7,598 nucleotides of DNA from assembly GCA_964635325.1 (NCBI GenBank), contig CAZWOL010000091.1, forward strand, positions 1 through 7,598, read 5' to 3'. Under the pieces are notes generated by a model. It was not told where the DNA came from, ran no database searches, and saw only the letters and a program-made list of their open reading frames with translations. Below are positions 1 to 5,992 of the stretch, piece by piece. Made by a program: the position numbers and the translations under genes. The stretch comes from BOG-1112 sp964635325. Lineage in GTDB: Bacteria > Bdellovibrionota_B > Oligoflexia > Oligoflexales > Bog-1112. Each line of letters opens with the position of its first letter. Positions within the stretch are counted from its first letter, which is position 1.

Positions 1-1
1 G

Positions 2-835
2 CTGGAATCCAAGGCAGTGGATAAATACAGAAAGCTTGCAGAAATCTACCAGTATCATGGCTTTCGTGCTGTAGAAGTGCGTCCGCAAGATTCCGAGCAA
101 ATCAACAGTATCCCTAAGATCCTGCTATTGACATATACCCTGCCTTACTTGGAGGAGATCCTGAATTATCTTGCAGGCTATGCTTGTGCAATGCGTGATG
201 GTCAACCGTATACAGCTCTCTTGAAATCGGGTAGTTCAGTGAAACTAGCAAATTATTATGATATAGACCGTATTAAGCTCGCAGTCAGTCCAGAATTTGA
301 GGATTTCATTAGCTATGTAGATCAACCGCTCAAGGGTAAGATGGGTGAATTTTGGCCTGAAGGCCGGCAGGTGGAAATAAAATTTGGCAAGCAATCTGTG
401 ATCTTCATCTTCTCAACATATCAGATGCGATTGGGTGACAGCGTGGAAGCCTTGCGTGGAAATAAAATATTCCAAACCCCTTGGATACTTCGAGCCCTCG
501 AGGGAGAGACAATCAATGCGATATGGCATGCGACATCTTCAGCCCAAGCGGATAGCGGGGGGGGGACTCAGAATGGATATGAATCTCGAGAAGTTCGTCG
601 GCAAACAACGTGGCATAAATTGTTTGAGCGGGTCTGGGATGATCGTAGTCAGTTTTTTCCTAAGGAAAAGTATGCATACCGCTTGATTGAGCTCTTTCAG
701 ACAGTGGGTTTTTCCAATGGCATGCATCTTTTTGGTGTCAAAGAATTGCAGCTAAAAACTTTTGCCGACTTTCTAAGAACAATTGATGAAATCGGGCGGG
801 AGCCAGGTTTTCGTTTTGTAAACACTATTCCCTAA
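2..835 (+). CDS. Unrecognised protein, 5' end outside the window
   Basis: I do not recognise this protein. The frame is open from base 2 to a TAA at 833-835, giving at least 277 residues. A GTG at 17 is the first internal start candidate (272 residues), but the only purine-rich stretch before it sits just 2 nt away, so the gene more likely starts upstream of the window. No signal peptide or clear membrane segment is visible. Short hydrophobic stretches (residues about 33-48 and 126-133, counted from the GTG) look like buried strands or helices, and the protein is probably cytoplasmic. A G9 run at 557-565 encodes Gly181-Gly183 within a polar stretch that may be a linker. The stop lies 15 bp before the exported GTPase gene, so the two are probably co-transcribed. 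Coding status is well supported by length and near-contiguity; function is unknown. Confidence 0.8.
   Translation: MESKAVDKYRKLAEIYQYHGFRAVEVRPQDSEQINSIPKILLLTYTLPYLEEILNYLAGYACAMRDGQPYTALLKSGSSVKLANYYDIDRIKLAVSPEFEDFISYVDQPLKGKMGEFWPEGRQVEIKFGKQSVIFIFSTYQMRLGDSVEALRGNKIFQTPWILRALEGETINAIWHATSSAQADSGGGTQNGYESREVRRQTTWHKLFERVWDDRSQFFPKEKYAYRLIELFQTVGFSNGMHLFGVKELQLKTFADFLRTIDEIGREPGFRFVNTIP
557..565 (+). repeat. Homopolymeric G9 tract inside a coding region
   Basis: Nine consecutive G lie in frame in the unrecognised gene, coding for three glycines. Loss of one G moves translation into a frame that stops at 684-686. Gain of one G gives a stop within about six codons of the tract. Either change would remove roughly the last 80-90 residues. 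G tracts of this kind are known slippage sites in phase-variable genes; that this one varies is inference. Confidence 0.85.
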
Positions 836-839
836 ATAT

Positions 840-844
840 AAGGA
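840..844 (+). promoter_or_regulatory. Ribosome binding site of the exported GTPase gene
   Basis: AAGGA lies 6 nt before the ATG at 851, inside the 15-bp gap after the upstream stop. It supports the chosen start and continued translation along one mRNA. Confidence 0.7.
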
Positions 845-850
845 CATTTC

Positions 851-2563
851 ATGTTAAAGATGTTTAAATTTTTAAAGCCTAACAAAATCCCGACAACCTT
901 GATCATTTTTGCGATCATGAGTTGTCTTGGTTCTCAGGTTTATGCAGAACGTACTGCTGAGGAAGAAGAAGAGGTACGATTAAGTCGTCTTAAGAATCGT
1001 GCGCAAATGCGAGTATCTCGGAGCACAAGTATAGTATTAGGTCCAAGGAGAGAGGGTAAGTCCACGCTAATCAATCTGCTGATGTATGTTTCAGAGTATG
1101 CGAGTCTTGAAAAGGAGGGAGATATACTCGTTGATTCTACGGATCCAATTGAACCGATTTTTAATGCAGATATATTGAAGGATCAACGCATTAGGGTGGA
1201 GCCCCGACACTTTAGTGCGGAAGTTCCTTTTGCTGCTTTTGCGGATGTCCAAGGCATCAGCCTTTTTAGCCCTGTTATAGGTCCTATTGCAGTTGAGGAT
1301 TTTAATAAAGAGCTATCAGAAAATTCTTTTGACCTTGAGAAACAAGCTGCGATTGAGGAGAGGAAAGAGGGACACACCCTTTATGCGACTGCTTATCCAT
1401 CACAAGCGAGGGTCAAAAAACCTGCATTTCGAACGACGCTGATCGATGCCCCAGGTCTCGATAAAGGGGATCGTCTTGCACTCATTCGTGCTTCTTTAGA
1501 CGCTATCCCCAAAGCTCCTGGCCAACTCAACGCCTTTATACTCGTAGTTGGAGGTGAAACTCTAGCTGGTGAAGAATTCAATGCAAATCAATTTCAATAT
1601 TACACTGAAATGCGGAAGCTTCTTAAAGAAGTGGATCCGAGTTTTAATCGTGTCTTCCTTGTAGTGACAAAATCAGCTGACAAGAATTTTCTTAAAATGC
1701 TTGAAAAGAAAGAGTCTCGTCGTTTTGTTTCCGAAAAATTTAAAGCTGTAACAAGTCTTATGGATGGATCTCTTGTCAAAGAGGAAGGGATCGTCGTTCC
1801 TGAAGAGAGAATCTTCTTCTTTGAAAACCAATACAATTGTTTGAGTCTTGATTCCATAGATACTCTCTCCAAGTGTAAGACGAATCTTTATGGAGATAAG
1901 ATTTTACTAGCAGAAAAGCATCGCGTTAATAACTTTAAGCTAAATCTCATCGAGTCCTTCCGTCTTCTGAATGCAATCTCTGCTAAGGCACCAGTTTCAC
2001 GTGGTGAGATATTTAAAAAATTAGGTGGGGAACCTCTTGAGAATACGCAAAAGCAGCTGCAACGACTTGGGGATGAAGTAGATCAATATAAAGTCTCCCT
2101 TGAGAGTACGCGAAATCAGCTGAAACAGCTTGAGAGAGAAGTGGGGCAAGTTAACAATGAAGTGGGTAAAGTTGACAAAAAAGTAGGGCAAGTTAACAAT
2201 GAAGTAGGAGATTTGAAGCCTGCTCTCGCTGCTTTGCAGTTGGCTGGAAAGAATCTTGTCTTTTTTTCTAAGACTCCAGAACATGATTGGATCTTTGATC
2301 CTAACTGGGATGGTGATTCGAATGCAAACCAAAAGACAATGTTAATTCACTGTCAAGTGTGGGGAAACCATGTGCAAGCATCGACCCATTTGAAGTTGAT
2401 TACGGTCTATGGAAGATCTGGATTGACGATCACAGATGTGCATACATCTGTGCCAGCAGATTCTCCCAGATTGGTGATCTCTCGTCCTGTTCCAACAACT
2501 TTGAGATTTAGTTCGAATGGTTGGGGAGCTCTTAAATCATGCGCTAAAATTTTGGATCTTTGA
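851..2563 (+). CDS. Exported P-loop GTPase-like protein with coiled coil
   Basis: The 570-residue product begins with a signal peptide: Lys-rich residues 1-12, a hydrophobic core at about 16-28, and a cleavage-like VYA at 30-32 before an acidic run. A TRAFAC-type G domain follows: Walker A GPRREGKS (64-71), G3 DAPGL (199-203), and a probable G4 TKSAD (273-277) whose spacing resembles the TRxxD form of AIG1/GIMAP-like GTPases rather than plain TKxD. Residues about 396-455 form a coiled coil with three heptads of the pattern VGxVxxx. The C-terminal 110 residues look beta-rich and are unrecognised. Cysteines remaining after the signal are Cys330, Cys342, Cys501 and Cys564, an even number that could form disulfides. 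A nucleotide-binding domain behind an export signal is odd. The signal could instead be an uncleaved anchor, but an anchor would normally still place the G domain outside. The GTPase fold is fairly sure; substrate and role are unknown. Confidence 0.85.
   Translation: MLKMFKFLKPNKIPTTLIIFAIMSCLGSQVYAERTAEEEEEVRLSRLKNRAQMRVSRSTSIVLGPRREGKSTLINLLMYVSEYASLEKEGDILVDSTDPIEPIFNADILKDQRIRVEPRHFSAEVPFAAFADVQGISLFSPVIGPIAVEDFNKELSENSFDLEKQAAIEERKEGHTLYATAYPSQARVKKPAFRTTLIDAPGLDKGDRLALIRASLDAIPKAPGQLNAFILVVGGETLAGEEFNANQFQYYTEMRKLLKEVDPSFNRVFLVVTKSADKNFLKMLEKKESRRFVSEKFKAVTSLMDGSLVKEEGIVVPEERIFFFENQYNCLSLDSIDTLSKCKTNLYGDKILLAEKHRVNNFKLNLIESFRLLNAISAKAPVSRGEIFKKLGGEPLENTQKQLQRLGDEVDQYKVSLESTRNQLKQLEREVGQVNNEVGKVDKKVGQVNNEVGDLKPALAALQLAGKNLVFFSKTPEHDWIFDPNWDGDSNANQKTMLIHCQVWGNHVQASTHLKLITVYGRSGLTITDVHTSVPADSPRLVISRPVPTTLRFSSNGWGALKSCAKILDL
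2141..2203 (+). repeat. Three in-frame 21-bp tandem repeats coding coiled-coil heptads
   Basis: Units at 2141-2161, 2162-2182 and 2183-2203 each code for one heptad: VGQVNNE, VGKVDKK, VGQVNNE. Units 1 and 3 differ at a single base; the middle unit is more diverged. A partial fourth unit starts at 2204. The unit equals exactly seven codons, so gain or loss of a copy would change the coiled-coil length without shifting frame. Confidence 0.9.
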
Positions 2564-2571
2564 TTTCAACT

Positions 2572-2605
2572 GATCTAGAACAATAGCAGTAGATTGTTCT
2601 AGATC
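2572..2605 (+). terminator. Hairpin terminator after the GTPase gene
   Basis: A perfect 13-bp inverted repeat (2572-2584 with 2593-2605) encloses an 8-nt loop, starting 8 bp after the GTPase stop codon. It is followed by CTTTCT, a weak pyrimidine tail rather than a full T run. Position and stem strength suggest termination or 3'-end stabilisation of the first operon. Confidence 0.7.
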
Positions 2606-2695
2606 CTTTCTGAAGATGGATGCTTGGCGTCTATCCGTAAGAAAGAATGATTGATGACAGGTTGACGAGGAAGTTTGCGCATTACAGACAAAGAA

Positions 2696-2727
2696 AAAGC
2701 CCCTGGGACTATTGTCTCAGGGGCTTT
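2696..2727 (-). terminator. Intrinsic terminator of the porin-like gene, possibly bidirectional
   Basis: A 14-bp stem with one G-T wobble (2696-2709 with 2714-2727) and a 4-nt loop has a GC-rich core. Read on the minus strand it ends in TTTTTCTTTG, a good T tail, 27 nt past the porin stop. On the plus strand the tail is TTTCTT, so it can also stop leakage from the first operon. Confidence 0.88.
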
Positions 2728-2730
2728 CTT

Positions 2731-2746
2731 GCTAGTGAAAACTAGC
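2731..2746 (-). other. Small hairpin in the porin-like 3' untranslated region
   Basis: GCTAGT and ACTAGC form a 6-bp perfect stem around four bases (GAAA on the plus strand, TTTC on the minus strand). It lies between the porin stop at 2754 and the main terminator, so the minus-strand mRNA would end in two stacked stem-loops. Confidence 0.5.
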
Positions 2747-2753
2747 TTTTCAA

Positions 2754-3839
2754 CTAGAAGTGGCCAGTTGCACCGAGGCGCACAACGAGGTCTGTTTTTG
2801 ATGCTTTTGCAGTTGCATCAGCAGCGTTGTTTGCGAATTTGCCACCTTGCATATCGACTGCAAGGTACGGTGTGAAGTTAGCGCTGACGTTGTTTGCCAT
2901 TACGCCTAAGCTAATGACTTGGCCTTCATGATCCCAAGTACCTTGTTTTGAGTTAGCACCTGGATCTTTTTCCCAAAGTTTGTTTTTGAAGTTTGACCAG
3001 TAGAGGTAAGGTGTAACCATTGGGAGTGCGTAGGTAGCTTCAAGACTCATGCGAGTGCTTTTGTCTACTTTGTTTTTAGATTTGAGACCATCATCAGATG
3101 CTACTTTGTTACCTTTGTTTAGGCTCATCCAGTCAAAGGTCAGGTTGAGGCCGGAAGCCATGACGGAGAAACCGACATCGAAGGTCGAAGAGTGTCCTGC
3201 ATCGAAACTTGCGTATTGTAGTATTGGTTTAATGCCGGCAAATTCACCGGTCCATTCAATACCCCAAGTTTGTTGTTCTTCTCCGCTAGCATTCCAACGT
3301 GTTGTGTTGTTGTTGTCCGCTTCAACGTCATCTTGTAAACGCAAGGTTAGGTCGCCAAACATGTGAAGGCTGAGATCAATAGCTGGGTTGTACATCGAGC
3401 TGTTAGGGCCGTAAGAGATTTTCATGGGTAGTGCTGGACGGATTGTTGCTGCTTCTTCGTAATTTGCGAAATCCCAACCACCAACACGGTCTTTTGAGCA
3501 ACCGATTGTTACTGAGAATGCGCTGTTTGCCCACCATGTGCCGTTAGCTTTTTTTACAGGTGTGCCTTGGCAGAAATTTGCTCCTTCCCCACCGTTGATG
3601 AATGTCACTTGAGAATCAAACTTTACGGTTTCGCTGAGCGATCCAGCAACTGTCATGTCTAAGAATGCTCTCTGTGACAGTGAGGATAGGGAGCCGGATT
3701 TTGTATCAGAAGCTTCCATGGTTTTGTTGTCGTTTTTAACTAACTCACCTTTGAACAAGCCTCCAAGTTTTGGCATTTCGGCAGCCATCAAGTTGGAAGA
3801 TAGCATCAAGACTGGGCTTAGATAACGCAGCATTCTCAT
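2754..3839 (-). CDS. Outer-membrane porin-like beta-barrel protein
   Basis: The 361-residue product has a short N-terminal signal (Arg at 2 and 5, hydrophobic residues to about 18, likely cleavage after Ala20 before EMPK). The rest shows alternating polar and aromatic/hydrophobic strands separated by Asn/Gly/Asp-rich loops. It ends in Gly-His-Phe, and a terminal aromatic residue is the usual recognition signal for outer-membrane barrel assembly. Cys90 and Cys114 flank one predicted loop and may form a disulfide. The start at 3839 is backed by AAGGAG five bases upstream; a second Met two codons on is less well placed. Its own promoter (about 3912-3939) and terminator (2696-2727) mark a single-gene unit. 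Exact family, pore and substrate cannot be told from the sequence; an adhesin-like or other barrel is possible. Confidence 0.8.
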   Translation of the reverse strand: MRMLRYLSPVLMLSSNLMAAEMPKLGGLFKGELVKNDNKTMEASDTKSGSLSSLSQRAFLDMTVAGSLSETVKFDSQVTFINGGEGANFCQGTPVKKANGTWWANSAFSVTIGCSKDRVGGWDFANYEEAATIRPALPMKISYGPNSSMYNPAIDLSLHMFGDLTLRLQDDVEADNNNTTRWNASGEEQQTWGIEWTGEFAGIKPILQYASFDAGHSSTFDVGFSVMASGLNLTFDWMSLNKGNKVASDDGLKSKNKVDKSTRMSLEATYALPMVTPYLYWSNFKNKLWEKDPGANSKQGTWDHEGQVISLGVMANNVSANFTPYLAVDMQGGKFANNAADATAKASKTDLVVRLGATGHF

Positions 3840-3844
3840 ACTCG

Positions 3845-3850
3845 CTCCTT
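3845..3850 (-). promoter_or_regulatory. Ribosome binding site of the porin-like gene
   Basis: On the minus strand this reads AAGGAG, 5 nt before the ATG at 3839. It decides in favour of that start over the Met two codons later. Confidence 0.75.
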
Positions 3851-3911
3851 AAAATGGAAAACGAAAGGTTAAGACAGTACTCTGCAAACAAGTCCCGAGA
3901 TTGATATTTTA

Positions 3912-3939
3912 ATTTTACTGCTCTCGTAAAAAAATGCAA
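3912..3939 (-). promoter_or_regulatory. Predicted sigma70-type promoter of the porin-like gene
   Basis: On the minus strand: -35 TTGCAT (3939-3934), a 16-bp spacer containing a T run, and -10 TAAAAT (3917-3912). The implied leader is about 65 nt. A second TAAAAT at 3911-3906 is too far from this -35 element. The prediction rests on motif match and position only. Confidence 0.55.
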
Positions 3940-3971
3940 ATTCAGCCAATAAAATATCGGAGCTTAAAGGC

Positions 3972-4010
3972 TCACTCTGAACTTTGAAATGTATACGAAA
4001 GTTTGAGTGA
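3972..4010. repeat. Imperfect inverted repeat in the intergenic region
   Basis: TCACTC (3972-3977) pairs with GAGTGA (4005-4010) and AACTTT (3980-3985) with AAAGTT (3998-4003), interrupted by a small 2-versus-1-nt internal loop. The 12-nt centre contains the palindrome GTATAC. It lies about 30-70 bp upstream of the porin -35 and overlaps the -35 of a promoter on the other strand, a reasonable place for an operator. That role is inference. Confidence 0.5.
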
Positions 4011-4032
4011 AACTTTTTCAAGAGTCTATAAT
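4003..4032 (+). promoter_or_regulatory. Candidate promoter reading toward the fabI 3' end
   Basis: TTGAGT (4003-4008), an 18-bp spacer and a perfect TATAAT (4027-4032). A second, weaker pair, TTGATG and TAAGAT, follows at 4035-4064. No long gene lies downstream on this strand, so if active it would make a short transcript running into the fabI antisense region. The local AT-richness raises the chance of a random match. Confidence 0.45.
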
Positions 4033-4147
4033 TTTTGATGGATTTCTTTATATATAAGTAAGATTAAGTAGTTAGACTGTATTTGGGATGGGTTTCAATA
4101 CGGCATCTTTGGTTTAAAATGCGTGCACAAAGGAGGTGAAGAGGTTG

Positions 4148-4195
4148 ATGTTGAATAAAGGCTCTCGACTCCGCTGTGCTTTGTGTGAGGTGTGA
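4148..4195 (+). CDS. Possible 15-residue small peptide
   Basis: ATG at 4148 opens a 15-codon frame (MLNKGSRLRCALCEV) ending in TGA at 4193-4195. It follows AAAGGAGGTGA (4129-4139), an almost complete match to the anti-Shine-Dalgarno complement. The gap from GGAGG to the ATG is 11 nt, slightly long; an in-frame TTG at 4145 would give 8 nt. The peptide is basic with two cysteines four residues apart. It lies about 110 nt downstream of the candidate promoter at 4003-4032. No family is recognised, and a chance purine-rich site before a random short frame is a real alternative. Confidence 0.25.
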   Translation: MLNKGSRLRCALCEV

Positions 4196-4212
4196 AGGTT
4201 CGCTTGTTTTTT

Positions 4213-4249
4213 AGAAGGCAATACAGTTCGGTTTTGTATTAGGTCTTCT
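4213..4249. other. Imperfect stem-loop over the fabI stop codon
   Basis: AATACA (4220-4225) pairs with TGTATT (4235-4240) around 9 nt, and outside it AGAAG (4213-4217) pairs with CTTCT (4245-4249) across an internal loop. It overlaps the fabI TAA at 4241-4239. Minus-strand sequence after it is A-rich, so it is not a standard fabI terminator. A T6 run at 4207-4212 precedes it on the plus strand. Confidence 0.3.
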
Positions 4250-5051
4250 TCGAAGCGTTTACAAGATTGCTGGTAGGTGCGCCCATGATGTTGAATCCAC
4301 AGTCGACGTGAAGTATCTCTCCAGTTGTTCCCGAAGAGAGATCACTCAGTAGGTATGTTGCAGCTTTGCCAACATCTGCTGTGGATACGTTGCGCTTGAG
4401 AGGAGAGAGAGCGGCAGTCATGTGGAGTGTTGTGTTCAAATCTCCAACTGCAGAAGCAGCTAATGTTTTGATGGGGCCGGCACTAATTGCGTTGACGCGG
4501 ATGTTTCGTTCTCCGAGGTCATAAGCGAGGTACTGTGTTGCGCTTTCTAAGGCTGCTTTCGCGACACCCATTAAGTTGTATCCAATTACAACTTTTTCTC
4601 CACCGAGGTAACTGATTGTCAAAATGCTTCCACTCTCATTCATTAGAGGAGCAGCAGCACGGCTGGTCGCAATAAAACTATAGACGCTGGCATCCATTGC
4701 TGTGAGAAAACCCTCTCGACTGACATCCAAAGTCGCTTTTCGGATTTCTTCTAAACTGGCAAAAGCAATAGAGTGAACGAGAAAGTCGATCTTTGGAAAG
4801 TTCTCAGCTGCTTTCGCAAAAAATGCTTCGATCTCTTCATCCTTGTTAACATTGCAAGGTAGTAGAAATTGTGGATTGAGATGTCCGATTGCTTTGCGAG
4901 CGCGAACTTCAGATTTGCCACGTTCGTCTGGCAAAAAACTAAATCCAAGTTTTGCTCCTTGCGAACTCAAGGCTTCTGCAATACCTGTTGCGATTGAGCG
5001 TTCATTTGCAACGCCCATGATGATACCTACTTTTCCTTTTAGTAAACCCAT
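4239..5051 (-). CDS. fabI: Enoyl-[acyl-carrier-protein] reductase (NADH), FabI type
   Basis: FabI reduces trans-2-enoyl-ACP to acyl-ACP, the last step of each fatty-acid elongation round, in the cytoplasm. The 270-residue length is typical. The divergent SDR fold is clear: N-terminal nucleotide-binding strand with GVANERSIATGIA (13-25), HSIAFA (93-98) lining the cofactor site, SYLGGEKVV with Tyr148, catalytic Tyr158 and Lys165 (Tyr-x6-Lys in YNLMGVAKAALES), and RVNAISAGPIKTLAAS (185-200). Ala96 stands where the E. coli enzyme has Gly93, as in several sensitive Gram-positive FabI enzymes, so nothing here signals triclosan resistance. The start at 5051 has GGAG 8 nt upstream, in the 15-bp gap after the nitrilase-like gene, so the two are probably one operon. 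No strong terminator follows the stop. Confidence 0.97.
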   Translation of the reverse strand: MGLLKGKVGIIMGVANERSIATGIAEALSSQGAKLGFSFLPDERGKSEVRARKAIGHLNPQFLLPCNVNKDEEIEAFFAKAAENFPKIDFLVHSIAFASLEEIRKATLDVSREGFLTAMDASVYSFIATSRAAAPLMNESGSILTISYLGGEKVVIGYNLMGVAKAALESATQYLAYDLGERNIRVNAISAGPIKTLAASAVGDLNTTLHMTAALSPLKRNVSTADVGKAATYLLSDLSSGTTGEILHVDCGFNIMGAPTSNLVNASKKT

Positions 5052-5066
5052 CTTTCCATCTCCATT

Positions 5067-5912
5067 CTATAAGTAAATATCGGGTTGCCGATTCGTCAGA
5101 ATCGGAATGCGTTCTCGGATACTGCGGATGCGTTCGCGACTGAGTTCAGCAATCGCTATTCCAGCATCTGCTCCTGTTTCTGCAAGTTTGTCTCCCCATG
5201 GGTCGATGATCATGGAATGTCCAAAAGACTTTTTGTCGTCATAGTGCATTCCTGTTTGATTCGCACCCAAAACATAACTTTGGTATTCGACTGCCCTCGC
5301 CCGCAATAGCAGTTCCCAATGCGCCTGGCCTGTTGCTTCTGTAAATGCAGATGGCAGCACAAGTATGTCGAACGGTCTTTCTCTATACAAAGAAACTAGG
5401 AACTCTGGGAAGCGAATGTCGTAACAAATCGCACACGCTACCTTCCACCCCTCATGGGCGAAGCTAAGTATTTTATTGCCAGCAAGAAAACCATCGCTTT
5501 CGCTGCGAGCTGTATCACCGTACTGCACATGAAAAAGGTGAACCTTGCGATAGGTTTGTAGGAGCGAGCCGCTAGGTCCAAAGACATAGAGCGTGTTGTA
5601 GACTTTGCGGTAGCCCTGCGTACTCATGGAGTGTCCACTCGTTGGGAGTTCAGGTACCGGCGCAAACAGAGTCACTTTATGTTTTTGAGCTAACTGAGAG
5701 AGTTCTGTATTGAGAGGCCCTGATGAAGGCTCTGCATTTCGGCTTAGATCTGCATATGGTCCCATGTAGGAAAAGAGCTCTGGCAAGACAATCCATTCGG
5801 CCCCTTTCTGTGAAGCCTTTTCGATGGCCTGTCTGGCTTGGGCAATATTTTCCTCTTTGTTCGCTTGGCTGTTCATACTCACGCAGGCGACCTTGAGCTT
5901 ATCTTTGGTCAT
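5067..5912 (-). CDS. Nit-type carbon-nitrogen hydrolase (nitrilase superfamily)
   Basis: The 281-residue cytoplasmic enzyme carries the Glu-Lys-Cys triad of the nitrilase superfamily: Glu45 in LPELFSY, Lys123 in YRKVHLFHV, and Cys163 in ICYDIRFPE. The CYDIRFPE signature and overall length match the Nit1/Nit2-like branch, whose members hydrolyse amides such as deaminated glutathione or omega-amides of keto acids. Metabolite repair is therefore the most likely role, but the substrate cannot be read from sequence. The ATG at 5912 has AAGGA 8 nt upstream. It is the first gene of a two-gene unit with fabI and has a good promoter at 5959-5988. No functional link between this amidase and fatty-acid synthesis is evident; the pairing may just share a promoter. 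Confidence 0.93.
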   Translation of the reverse strand: MTKDKLKVACVSMNSQANKEENIAQARQAIEKASQKGAEWIVLPELFSYMGPYADLSRNAEPSSGPLNTELSQLAQKHKVTLFAPVPELPTSGHSMSTQGYRKVYNTLYVFGPSGSLLQTYRKVHLFHVQYGDTARSESDGFLAGNKILSFAHEGWKVACAICYDIRFPEFLVSLYRERPFDILVLPSAFTEATGQAHWELLLRARAVEYQSYVLGANQTGMHYDDKKSFGHSMIIDPWGDKLAETGADAGIAIAELSRERIRSIRERIPILTNRQPDIYL

Positions 5913-5958
5913 AAGGTTCCTTTTTGGTGAAAATCCAACAGGGCCGTTCGTAGGCTCA

Positions 5959-5988
5959 ATATTAGCGAGACTAAGTCCGATGAAGCAA
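5959..5988 (-). promoter_or_regulatory. Predicted promoter of the nit-fabI operon
   Basis: On the minus strand: -35 TTGCTT (5988-5983), 18-bp spacer, -10 TAATAT (5964-5959), giving a leader of about 40 nt to the ATG at 5912. The -35 ends only a few bases from the ATG of the divergent OmpA-domain gene, so transcription of the two genes may interfere. Confidence 0.6.
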
Positions 5989-5992
5989 TGGT

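Noticed and set aside
861..946. A lipoprotein signal in the exported GTPase (IMSC at 22-25)
   Set aside because: Met at -2 is not usual for a lipobox, and the VYA site at 30-32 fits ordinary signal peptidase better.
3049..3366. A 105-codon plus-strand frame inside the porin-like gene
   Set aside because: It lies wholly antisense to a better supported gene with signal peptide and terminal Phe, and shows no domain of its own.
4129..4139. A fragment of the 16S rRNA 3' end on the minus strand (CACCTCCTTT)
   Set aside because: Only ten bases match, which is what any near-perfect Shine-Dalgarno gives on its opposite strand; no other rRNA sequence is nearby.
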